DNA of 10,840 nucleotides, from the NCBI GenBank assembly GCA_900128395.1, contig LT649985.1, positions 1-10,840 on the forward strand. Reading direction: 5' to 3'. This DNA comes from Stramenopiles sp. TOSAG23-2 (Eukaryota; Sar). Under the pieces are notes generated by a model. The model was not told the origin of the DNA. It saw only the letters and a list, made by a program, of their open reading frames with translations, and ran no database searches. The position numbers were made by a program, and so were the translations under genes. Shown here piece by piece: positions 1 through 8,993 of this stretch (position 1 is its first letter; every line of letters starts with the position of its first letter).

Positions 1-401
1 GAGTGCTGTGTCATGCTATCTCGTGCCCATTATTTGGCCATTTATGAAACCCTATAGATAGGAAATCACATAGATAGAAACGGGAAGAAAAAGTCTGTAG
101 TACCTGAGGAATGATTTGCAATGTATATATATATATCTATATATCTATATTATTTTATTCCCGTTTGTTCGTCGGTATACATAGCCATATATAATATTAT
201 TGTGCTCATTAGCACTAGACATTTTTTTTCAAACGTTATCTAATAATATATAATATTTAATTGATTTTTTTTTTTAAATTAATAATAATTATTTTTATTT
301 ATTTATTATAGCTATTTTTATTATTATACAATTTTGGCATTTTTATTAATAATATATAATAAATATACACATACAGTAGTCACAATATAAATTTTCAAAA
401 T
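1..401. promoter_or_regulatory. AT-rich 5' flank of the multidomain lipid enzyme gene
   Basis: This stretch has no coding potential that I can support. It is strongly AT-rich, with short TA runs at about 123-150 and long T tracts at about 220-310. It presumably contains the promoter and 5' leader of the gene starting at 402. An in-frame TAA at 360-362 lies upstream of the ATG at 402, so the protein cannot extend further upstream without another exon. No TATA box or initiator can be picked out reliably from such AT-rich sequence. Confidence 0.4.
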
Positions 402-1687
402 ATGCCAACATCCAATAACAACAGGGATCAGAATAACAAAAGAACAAGATCAAAACGTCGTCGCACAAAACATAATAATAATAATAATAATAACAACAAA
501 TCAAAAACGACGACAAAATATCCAACATGGATATTTAAAACCAATAGTTATTACATCTTCAAAATATTTATATATTCCATTATATTATCCATATGTTTTA
601 TATTTGGTATATCTATATTAACAATATTATTTTCATTATTATGTACATTTACAATATGGATATTAAGTCCACCAAATCGAAAGGTAAACTCCAATCGATA
701 TGAAACACCAAAACGATTTTTGTTGACTGGTTCTGCTAGTGGTATGTCTCAACATATAACAAAAAAATTAATATCACAAGGGTACGTTATATTAATATTT
801 TCTCCTGTATAATAAACCTATTTATGAATAATATCCTCTCTAACAGATCATACTCTTTCATTTATTATACGCTTACGCTAGTCATTATGTATGTGCAACT
901 GATATCATGTTTGATTCATTAAAACAACAATATGATAATAATACTAATAATAAAGTATTATTGTATAAATTAGATGTTACAAATCCTGATGAATGGGATT
1001 ATGTTATGGATCAATGTATTAAACATTTTGATGGTTTAGATGTAGTATTTAATATTGCTGGTGTATTATGTCCAAATAAAATTCAAAATGCCACGATACG
1101 TGAAATTAATTTACAAATTGATGTTAATGTTAAAGGTGTTATCTATGGTACACGCGCAGCTAGTAAATGTTTTCAACAAACCAAAACTAATAATGATAAT
1201 AATAATAATTATTATGATAACAACAACAACAAGGATGCTATCAATGGTGGTCATATTATTAATTTTTCATCAATGGGTGGATTAGCAACTGTTAGTGGTG
1301 TTACATTATATGCTGCATCAAAATTTGCCGTACGTGGATTTTCATTTGCAGCATCAAAAGACTTAATTGATGAAAATATTGCTGTAACATGTTTTATGCC
1401 AGATGCAGTTCAAACGCCTATGGTAGATTTACAACTAAATTTTGATGATGCATCGATGGCATTTAGTGGTGATATTTTATCATTAGATGAAGTTGAAGAA
1501 TGTATTTTTAACAAAGTGTTAATTGAAAGACCAGTTGAATGTTGGCTTAGTTCAAGAGCAAATGTAGCAAGATTTGGTGATATATTTGGTTCCTCTAGAG
1601 CTGTTGCAATAGCTGAATATTTAATGCGTAGAAAAGGTGTACAACGTCAAGAAGCATTATTAAAAAATAATAATATTCATAATAATG

Positions 1688-1720
<33 letters not shown>

Positions 1721-4700
1721 TGGAGACAAGTGATAATCGATCATCATCATTATCATCAAGAACAAATGGAACATCTATTTTACCAGATTTAAGGACAGTG
1801 AAAACTGGTTATTGTCGTGTTTTTCAACAAATATTATTACGTTTGGTATATATATTATTGTTTCTTGAGATGTATTCAAGAATAGCACCATCCATTAATC
1901 GTGAAATGGAAACTGCAGAGGAAATTGCAAAAGGCAATATGGCTAATATACAAGGGAAAACATTTGTTGTTACTGGTGGAACTGCTGGTATTGGAAAAGA
2001 AACATCACGTGTTCTTGCCTTATATGGTGGAAATGTAATTATAGCTAGTCATAATGAAAAACGTGGACAAAAAGCAATAAATGAAATAAATAGTCAAAAA
2101 CAAATACGTGGTCATGCCAAATTTGAAAAATTAGATTTATCATCATTTGCATCCGTAAATCAATTTATTGATCGATTGGAAAAAAATAATAATACAATTG
2201 TTGATGTTTGGATTTTAAATGCTGGGAAAATATCTCCAACATTTGAAAGAACAAATGATGGTTTAGAATCAACTATGCAAATTAATTTTCTAAGTCATCA
2301 ATTATTGATCGATAAAGTATTGAAAAAAAGGCAAAAAAAACAAATGTTATCAACAACAACAACTACTACTGCTGCTGCTACTACTACCATTGTGGCATTA
2401 TCTAGTTACGGTCCAGCTAGATATGCTAATTTAGGAACAATCAAAAATGGAGGAATGGAACATGTATTACATGAAAACGATTATCCATTTATATTACCTG
2501 GTACATATGGTATTGCAAAGCAAGCATCTGTACGCTTTGCAAGGGAATTATATCGTCGTTTTGATCATGTTCGTACATTCTCACTTCATCCTGGTTTTGT
2601 CAGCACAAAATTAGGTACAACTCGTGGTAATAAACTAGAAGAAAATGGTGCTGCATTATGGTGGTGGTTTCTTAGTAAATTTATAAAAGTAAAAAACGTG
2701 CAAGAAGGTGCATCAACAACGGTTTTATGTGCAACAGCAATGGATATAGATGGAACAGGTATGTTTTATGCTGATAATACCATCTCCAGTTTTCCTAAAG
2801 ATGAAGACAATGATATGAATGTATTGAAAGAACGCAATTTACGAGATTCAAATGCATATGATGAAGGATTGCAAATTATTCAAAATTCTTTAAATGGTAA
2901 ATATGATGACTATAACAACAACAACAACAATAATAATAATAATAATAATAATATACAAAAAAACGATAAAAGAAAAAGACGTGATAGTAGTAGTAACAGT
3001 AATAGTACTATCTTCCTAAACAGGAATAATCTTACAATAATCGTAGAATATTTCACTAATAATATTTGTTTATATGGTAGAAATATAATGATTATTGTAA
3101 TTCTTCATATCATAGGACATCGTCTTTTGTTTCAAATAACAGAATATTTAGTTAAAACAAAATTGCCAATTAAAAGTAAAATATCACATCGTGAATTTAA
3201 AGAAATTATGATGTCACAAGAAAAAATGCGATCTATGTCTTCAGCAATTATAGATGGTATTTACTGTTATATTTTATTGCAACATGGTAAAATTGGCCCA
3301 GAAGGTTCGTATATCATGGGTATATTTATCATCGTGTTTTGGGTTGATTTTCATTTTTACGTAACACATCGTTTTATGCATTGGTCGGAATTTTTATACA
3401 AACATGTTCATTATATACATCATCAATCGCATAATCCAAATGTTTGGAGTTCATTATCATTTCACCCAGTGGAGGCAATTATATTTTTCTCTGCATATTT
3501 AATTGTTTTAATTGTTCCAATGCCAAGTATATTATTTTGGTCGTTTAAATTTGGTATGGTAATTGGGCCATTGCATGCGCATATTGGATATGATTTAGGA
3601 CCCATTGTAAAAGGGCCTGCACATCATTATTTACATCATGCCTTTAAAATGGGTAATTATGGCGGGTTCCCGACAGGAATATGGGATAAACTGTTTGATA
3701 CAGAGTTAAATGACGATGGTAAACCTAATAATAGTAGTAATAATAATATCAGTACTCCTATCGATGATCGTAGCTCATATCCTGTTCAAACATATTTTTT
3801 CTTTTTTCTCATTGTACAATTGTTGTTTGATTATGATGTCCCAATATGGATAGTTATTTTAAGTTTATTGATCACATGGATAGCTTTATTAGATGGTATG
3901 CTTGTTATTTTTCCATCAATGTCACAACGTAAATGGAAAAAAAAGAAAGTATTTGTGATTGGTTTATCACGAACTGGAACAACATCGATTACGGAAGCTT
4001 TAAATAATATCGGTATTTGTACACATCATTTTTGTGGTCCATTAGTAAAAATTGCAAATGATAATTATGAAATTGTAGATAAATATGTTGACAATTTCGA
4101 TGGACATACTGATATTGCCCCAACAATAGTTGCTGAAACGTTAGCTCAAAAATATCCTGAAGCTGTTTTTATTTATACGACTCGCCCGCGTAATGAATGG
4201 GCACGTGCATTAGTTCGCTTTGTTACGGAAGAGCCACGGCGAACATTGTTTACAACTCATCCAACACCTAAAACATTTTATAGTGCTGCTTATGGAGATG
4301 GTTGGGTCAATTATGACGAAGAACAATGGGGTAAAATTCATGATGCGCATGAAAAACGAATGCAACGTTTAAAACGCCAAATTGGTAACAAACGATTTTT
4401 AAAAATTGATTTAACTTCACTTGGTAAAAAAGGTAAGGATGAAACAATGTGGAATGCCATAGGCGATTTTCTTCAAGTCGATGTTTCAAATGCACCTAAG
4501 AAATTTCCACATCGGTTTGTTTTTCAATATTCAGCTATCGATCAACCAAAGCGTCAAATGAAATATTTGTTACATCGTATTGTATCGCGTAAATGGGTAT
4601 TGTTATTACTTTGGATCTTTGTTTATGTTGGTAGATTTTTTGACTCTGGGCAATGTACACGAGCATGTCGAGTCTGGAATGGAAATAATCCATTAGCTCC

Positions 4701-5406
4701 ATTATTGGCTGGTACAACTGGGAATTGGTTTGAACCTGCCGATGTCTACGGTTTGCGTATTGGATATGATACATGTAAATGTTATGGTAATAATGAACAT
4801 ATTCAACGTGATGTTATTCCACGCCTTCATCTTGAAGTCGCTACAAAGGATCAATGGTGGTTTAAAGCGGATACAACTGCTGTTTGTAGCTCAAACGGTC
4901 AAGAATATGACAATGCGTTAGATGTTCCTACGTCAGATACGGTAACAAATTGTGGAAAATGTGGCAAGTGTAGTAGTGTAAATGATGTCGATGCTATGCA
5001 TACTCGTGCAGAAACATTAACTAAACGAGCATCTGTAGGTGCATTATTATATCTTTTTGCAGGGAAAGGAGCTCATAATCTTTTCTTCCAATCATCGATA
5101 GTTGGCTTTAGTCCTGCTTGTGCAAAGTGTTGGTTACTTGCAACTCAATGTAACCTAGCAAGCTGTGCAGAGTATTGTCTTTTTGGTTGGGAAAATCCAT
5201 TATCAACTGAAAGTGCTACTAGCGAAGGTAAATTAAATTCATGTATGCATTGTGATGAAGTAAAATGTTCAGGGTATTATTTGCAATCATGTGGTGCAAA
5301 TCGACGTGCAGCAGGTGTTGTGACAGATATCCAAAGAGATGAAGGTATGGAAATATGTATAGAAGCTAAGAACGGTGCAAAGAAACGTCAAACGACGTCA
5401 AATTAG
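402..5406 (+). CDS. Multidomain membrane lipid-modifying enzyme: SDR-SDR-fatty acid hydroxylase-sulfotransferase-Cys-rich (join 402..781, 882..5406)
   Basis: The two exons give 1634 residues. In order: a basic, Asn-rich N-terminus; a hydrophobic anchor (about 50-88); SDR 1 (about 104-365); a poly-Asn linker (389-406); a hydrophobic segment (about 442-455); SDR 2 (about 483-710); poly-Asn (805-817); a multi-spanning fatty-acid-hydroxylase/sterol-desaturase domain (about 860-1075); two hydrophobic spans (1098-1137); a sulfotransferase-like P-loop domain (about 1149-1345); one span (1365-1380); and a Cys-rich tail (1385-1634). The start is the first ATG after an in-frame stop at 360. Splicing is needed because SDR 1 is split between two frames, and the junction restores its Rossmann fold. 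Catalytic residues are visible in both SDRs and in the di-iron domain. Family knowledge points to redox and O2-dependent chemistry on a lipid followed by sulfate transfer, probably at the ER. The substrate is not visible. Exon 2 is one open frame across the three enzyme types that follow SDR 1, which argues against adjacent separate genes, but cDNA is lacking. Confidence 0.88.
472..499 (+). repeat. AAT/AAC microsatellite encoding Asn (residues 25-32)
   Basis: A run of AAT triplets ending in AAC AAC lies in the basic N-terminal head of gene 1. It is in frame and codes for eight Asn. Confidence 0.85.
552..665 (+). other. N-terminal membrane anchor of the fusion protein
   Basis: Residues about 50-88 are almost entirely Ile, Leu, Phe, Ser and Tyr with no charge after Lys54. 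The stretch is long enough for one long or two short membrane spans. It follows a positively charged, Asn-rich head (residues 11-40, with a run of Arg and Lys around 14-23) and directly precedes SDR 1. The positive-inside rule would keep the head on the cytosolic side. The same region could act as an uncleaved ER signal anchor; no cleavage site is evident. Confidence 0.7.
720..1640 (+). other. SDR domain 1 (NAD(P)-dependent dehydrogenase/reductase)
   Basis: The Rossmann fold starts at residue 106. The dinucleotide loop is TGSASGMS (109-116), so the usual final Gly of TGxxxGxG is Ser. Strand 2 ends in an aspartate (D134 in CATDI), which in classical SDRs favours NAD(H) over NADP(H). NIAG (184-187) replaces NNAG. 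The catalytic tetrad is complete: N209, Ser256/257, Y270 and K274 (YAASK). The PDAVQTPM stretch after it matches the usual PG..xTxM cofactor loop. An Asn-rich insert (about residues 229-245) sits before the catalytic Ser strand. Overall it resembles classical SDRs acting on alcohols or ketones; I cannot name the substrate. Confidence 0.88.
782..881 (+). other. Spliceosomal intron, 100 bases, phase 2
   Basis: The donor is GTACGT at 782-787 and the acceptor is ACGCTAG ending at 881, preceded by a T/C-rich stretch from about 851. Exon 1 ends with two bases (GG) of a glycine codon and exon 2 supplies T. The junction reads LISQ-G-HYVCATDI, the normal spacing between helix A and strand 2 of an SDR. 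Unspliced, the first frame runs into a stop at 810-812, and the frame used downstream has a stop at 841. The alternative acceptor at 845-846 would insert about a dozen residues into the fold and leave the wrong phase relative to the donor. Confidence 0.85.
1666..1719 (+). repeat. AAT microsatellite encoding the Asn linker between SDR 1 and SDR 2
   Basis: The tract is interrupted AAT repeats (Ile-His and one Asp as interruptions) coding for residues 389-406. It is in frame and marks the boundary of the first enzyme module. Confidence 0.9.
1948..2640 (+). other. SDR domain 2 (retinol dehydrogenase / WWOX-like type)
   Basis: This domain begins with IQGKTFVVTGGTAGIGKE, an intact TGxxxGIG loop at residues 491-498, followed by NAG (573-575), N595, SS at 634-635, YGIAK (Y669, K673) and HPGFVST (696-702). 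The long gap between the serine and the tyrosine and the HPGFV motif fit the retinol-dehydrogenase/WWOX/protochlorophyllide-reductase-like group. Strand 2 is followed by ASHNEKRG, where family members that use NADP commonly have Arg in place of His. A Thr/Ala run (about 618-629) from ACA/ACT/GCT triplets is inserted just before the strand carrying the catalytic Ser. It is too unlike SDR 1 to be a recent duplicate. Confidence 0.9.
2914..2952 (+). repeat. AAC/AAT microsatellite encoding 13 Asn between SDR 2 and the hydroxylase
   Basis: Five AAC followed by eight AAT triplets form an uninterrupted Asn run, followed by a Lys/Arg/Ser-rich segment and then the membrane part of the hydroxylase module. 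Confidence 0.92.
3040..3720 (+). other. Fatty acid hydroxylase / sterol desaturase superfamily domain (di-iron)
   Basis: The superfamily's eight-histidine pattern is present: H951 and H956 (HFYVTH), H960, the HYIHH box (H970, H973, H974), FHPVE (H988), HAHIGYD (H1025, H1027) and HHYLHH (H1041, H1042, H1045, H1046), followed by GNYGGFPTGIWDKLFDTE. Hydrophobic segments lie near 862-878, 914-928, 937-953 and 992-1013. In this family the histidines bind two irons on the cytosolic face of the ER and use O2 with cytochrome b5 as electron donor. The SHNPNVWSSLSFHPVE stretch resembles poorly characterised sterol-desaturase-like proteins more than ERG3, ERG25 or SUR2. Substrate and reaction (desaturation or hydroxylation) are unresolved. 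Confidence 0.9.
3946..4540 (+). other. Sulfotransferase-like P-loop domain
   Basis: The domain opens with VFVIGLSRTGTTSIT (from residue 1150). In sulfotransferases the GLxRTGTTS loop (G1154-S1162) binds the 5'-phosphosulfate of PAPS. Later comes FIYTTRPRNEWARAL, with R1228 opening an RxxxxW pattern like the 3'-phosphate-binding motif, then a Trp/Tyr-rich segment and KRFLKIDL, the strand before the C-terminal part. The layout recalls the plant/fungal/algal family Pfam calls Sulfotransfer_4. It lies between two membrane regions. The alternative, a generic P-loop kinase, is less likely because GxxRTGTTS is not a Walker A GxxxxGK[ST]. Confidence 0.78.
4654..5403 (+). other. C-terminal cysteine-rich module of unknown function
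   Basis: This module is about 250 residues after the last membrane span. It holds 18 cysteines in pairs and triplets: CTRAC, CKC, NCGKCGKCSS, CAKCW, QCNLASCAEYC, SCMHCDEVKC, then single ones. Conserved-looking blocks include the CGKCGKCSS..D...TLT region, VGFSPACAKCW and CGANRRAAGVVTDI. I recall similar blocks in uncharacterised proteins of diatoms and green or haptophyte microalgae, from memory and unchecked. The cysteine density suggests disulfides, and therefore a lumenal or extracellular position, but zinc or metal binding on the cytosolic side is not excluded. No function is assigned. Confidence 0.65.
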
Positions 5407-5733
5407 TGTACGATTCAAGGACACGCGGTAACAGGAAACATGAAAAGGATGTGTGAGGAGATAATATGAAGGAATGAGGAATAAAAAATTAAACCACACT
5501 AGAATGAAACGTGAAACGAGGAGGTATTTTTAAAAATAAATTCGTATATTCGTATGCATAATAATATATCATATATAAATTTTGGTTAAAATCTAAGTTA
5601 TAATAATTTTACACTTCTCATATAAATTATAAATATTTTTCATTTTTAAATAATAATACTCGAATAATATTTTTATGAATATTGTGCATATGATATTTAA
5701 ATAATTATTATAAAAATATGATATAATCAATTA

Positions 5734-5754
5734 TACGAGTATGATATACTCGTA
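5734..5754. repeat. Perfect inverted repeat, 9-base arms, 3-base loop
   Basis: TACGAGTAT, a GAT loop and ATACTCGTA form a perfect 9-pair stem, followed on the + strand by a run of A. It lies in the 3' intergenic region about 330 bases after gene 1. It could be an mRNA 3'-end structure or chance in AT-rich sequence. Confidence 0.6.
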
Positions 5755-6210
5755 AAAAACACACACACATTTTTTAAAAAAATAATAATCTCCTCTATAG
5801 AGATCTTCTCTTGCTCTCTGATATCTGATATCTGTGTGATATAATATTTTAAAAAGTTTTTACGAGAACACTTCGCGTATATTTTTTTACGAAATTCGTA
5901 AATTCGTTTTTATTACATCAATTCAACAAATGAAAATGAACAGGGATCACAAAGATCAATTTTAGAGTTCTCGGCCATGTCTTTTTTACGTTCTTATAAA
6001 ACATATATATTTGATAAATATTGTACACTCGGTTTTTAAGTCTTCTTCTTTTTTTTTTCTTTTCTTATTCTTATTCTTTACACAAATGTTGCTTCACCCT
6101 TTGAAACCATTTTCATTCACATGTATGCATATAATGGTTAAAAAATGTATGCATATATATATTTATACTTTCATATTATTATTATTATATATATATGTAT
6201 GTATGTATAA

Positions 6211-6235
6211 ATGTGTGTGTGTGTGTGTGCGTGTG
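6211..6235. repeat. GT/CA microsatellite in the 3' flank of gene 2
   Basis: An interrupted GT run lies just outside the stop codon of the carrier gene, within its probable 3' UTR on the - strand. It is preceded by TATG/TATA repeats at about 6180-6205. Confidence 0.7.
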
Positions 6236-6249
6236 CCACACATAATAAT

Positions 6250-8960
6250 TTACAAAATTCCACTGTCCATTCCCCGTTTTATCCTAGCCGCTTTCACACC
6301 AACACGATTGATACGGAATGCATCTTTATAATCTTTTTTACTAATTGGCGCATTTGTTGGTGGCCTTGGCTCTGATTCTGGATGCACCAAGTTATGAAGT
6401 AACTCGTAGCACATCAGTGTAACTGCAAACTGTGGAGAAGAACGAAATACACGTGCTGCTGCACCTTTGAAAAACGCAGTTGGGCCTTCATTTTTCATAA
6501 TATCAACTGCCGCTTCAGGAATTGTATTATACGGCTTTTTGCCACCGCTACCAGTAACCTGCATCCTAGTTTTAATCACATCGGCAGGTGTGGTTAAACT
6601 AGCGGCTGGTGCTCCAGCCATTGCACCGGCAGTTAACAAGTCTAAAGGAGAAGCTTTGTCTTTGTCCCCAGTACACCATTCTTTTGCACTTGCATACGCA
6701 GGGAAATAAATAGCACTAAATGGAACGTCGCGTAACAAACACGCAGATGCACCCTTGTATAGTCCGAAAAATCCCAATTCTTTCACAATGGTAACTGCAC
6801 CTTTTGGCGTAGCACCTTCTAAGCGAACTTGCTCCCCAATAGTTTGCAAACGGATCTTTACGATTTCCAATGGATTTGTAAACATCACTTGAGATGCACC
6901 AGCAGAGCCACCGGCAATAATTTCTAATGGAAGGGCAACTTGTTTATTTCCTTCTATATCTTCTTCCCCAAACCAACCACGAAGTAAATCATTGACGGAT
7001 AATTTAATAGCTTTCTCCGGGGCAACTCCAACTAATTGAGGTAATAAACCACGATATAAGCCAATCGCACCTTCGTGTCTTATAACTTTAAGCGCACAAT
7101 CGAAAGTATTTTTATATAGCGGCTCAACCCCTTCCACAAAACGCTGGTTCTGCATTCTAGTTTTAGATAAATCAATAGGGTAGACAAAGGCTGCGCCAAT
7201 ACCACCAGCAATTGCGCCAAAGAAAAAATGTTCTGCAAAATCCATAACCCCGTCAGCAAATGACTTGCTTTCCTTCTCCTCTCCATTTGCAGCGTTGTTA
7301 TTACCTTTGTCGTTGTTTTGCATTGCCATTTCCTGCCTACGTTTTTGCGCTTCCGGGTTTAAAATATCTTTCATTTGACCAGGGTTAATATCTTTCATTG
7401 TCCCCCGGAACGGATAATTTGTTACTAAATCAGATGGGCCGACAAAACCATCACTGCTAGTATTGATAACATCCCATAAAATATCACATTGTAATGGAGT
7501 TATCATATCTATTATGCGAACTTGTGGATTGTTATTATTGTTCATTTGTTGCAACGTTTCAACAATTGGCGCTCTCATAAATTCACTTTTTGTTATACGC
7601 CTTTGCTTTCCGTTCACTTCACGCTCAATAATAGCTTCAAATAATTGCAATTGCTGTAACACTTTACTAAAAGCAGTGAAATACGCATAATCAATCCTAT
7701 CATCCCTATAGGATGCTAACAATTGTGTTAAATTTTTCTGCATAAATGGCTTCACAGTAACAGGTGCAATTAAACGGACTAATGGAATTGCTTGATCGAA
7801 TGTAATGCAACCATCCCCATCAGCCATTTCATGAAAACGTTGTGCGGCTACTTCACCTTTAAACGTTTCATAAAATTCTAAAAATTGAGAATACCCTATT
7901 TTTCTCCTAGCACTACTATCAACGGCACCACGTGGGCCGAAAAAACGATCAACTACGGCTACGTCGAAATTTGGTACAGGATTATTTTGTTGATTACTTG
8001 ACATCGATTGTATTTCCAATTTTGTTTGACCTGATAATTCTTCACCATTTTCCAACTCCAAAGTAGAATTACTTTTATCACCCATCAAACGATTTCCACG
8101 GGTTTTCAATGCCTCTTCAAAATGGCTACGTCGAATCCAACCGGAACGATCAATATCAAACACTTTACATATGATCTCGTGTTCTGGTCTTGGCCGTACA
8201 AGAATATCATTAAATGATACAAATTCCGCAAAATCAATCGATCCACTTTGATTCATATCTGCAATTTCAAACATAGCACGTAAAGCTTCGATGCCATCCG
8301 GTGTCACATCTTCCATATCAACATATGCAGCAATGAAATCTTCTTGCGACATGATTTTTTTCCCATCTTTATTTGTTGTAGATGCATGTTTAGTAAATAT
8401 ATTTTGCAATGATTTTGTATATTTGCTTGTTTCCATAAAATCATCTTTTTTCAAACGCCATACTTTCGTTGGTTTTGTAGCAATAACAGTCGCTGCGCGT
8501 GGCCTATCGTATTGCAAGGATTGCTCACCAAATATACGACCTTGTACCGTGTTGATACTATTTCCACTTGCACGTAATGTAGCAATACGTATGTCTTGAT
8601 TTCCATATTTTTTCGCCCAAAACTCCACTTTGCCAGTATCCAATACGTATAAATATTCACCTCTCGTGCCATTGACTACGATGGTATCACCAGTTTTATA
8701 TTCTACAAGCTCGAAATTATTCAAAACATTTTTTAAACGTTCTTTGTCTTTCATTACTGGTCGAAATGCTGTTGTTGATCCTATATAACTACGTAACCTT
8801 GCTAAATCTTTTGGACTTGCTTTTGCAGTCACAACTGTTGGCTTTGATTCTTTTTTCACAGATGGCAATGTTGTAACAGGTGGTGCAGCACCAGATAAAT
8901 ATTGACGTGGTACCATAACTGATTCATTTTCATATTCTTCCTTTGTTTTACTATCACCTA

Positions 8961-8993
<33 letters not shown>

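Larger units (their letters stand above)
5407..6249. other. Shared 3' intergenic region of two convergent genes
   Basis: Both neighbouring genes end here. On the + strand, AATAAA occurs at 5480-5485 (74 bases past the stop of gene 1) and again at 5535-5540. On the - strand, AATAAA reads from 5914 to 5909, about 340 bases past the stop of gene 2. These are plausible polyadenylation signals, though such hexamers are frequent by chance in DNA this AT-rich. The region also holds a CA run (5759-5769), a duplicated TGATATC (about 5819-5832) and a GT run near 6211-6235. No gene is seen. Confidence 0.6.

Noticed and set aside
346-528. Minus-strand open frame of 60 codons rich in Tyr, Cys and Phe
   Set aside because: It is the reverse of the AAT repeat and hydrophobic anchor of gene 1, with no homology or separate signals.
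782-846. Shorter intron ending at the AG at 845-846
   Set aside because: The phase does not fit the GG donor end, and the extra residues would break the SDR helix-to-strand spacing; acceptor 881 gives an exact join.
720-2640. The two SDR domains as a tandem duplication
   Set aside because: Their motifs, spacing and cofactor signatures belong to different SDR groups, so recent duplication is unlikely.
1666-2952. AAT tracts as a CRISPR-like or satellite array
   Set aside because: Simple in-frame triplet repeats without spacers; they code for Asn runs.
3946-4000. P-loop read as a kinase or GTPase Walker A motif
   Set aside because: The sequence is GLSRTGTTS, without the GK[ST] ending; it fits the sulfotransferase phosphosulfate loop better.
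4307-4774. Two minus-strand open frames (4307-4495, 4535-4774)
   Set aside because: Shadows opposite the sulfotransferase and Cys-rich coding region, with no motif.
907-5406. Gene 1 starting at the ATG at 907
   Set aside because: This would remove the first strand, glycine loop and helix of SDR 1, all of which are encoded at 714-781 and joined by a good intron.
6011-6331. Plus-strand open frame of 106 codons
   Set aside because: Composed of poly-T, TA and GT repeats and the reverse of the carrier's C-terminus; no domain resemblance.
8291-8599. Plus-strand open frame of 102 codons
   Set aside because: Shadow of the cyclic-nucleotide-binding and EF-hand coding region on the other strand.
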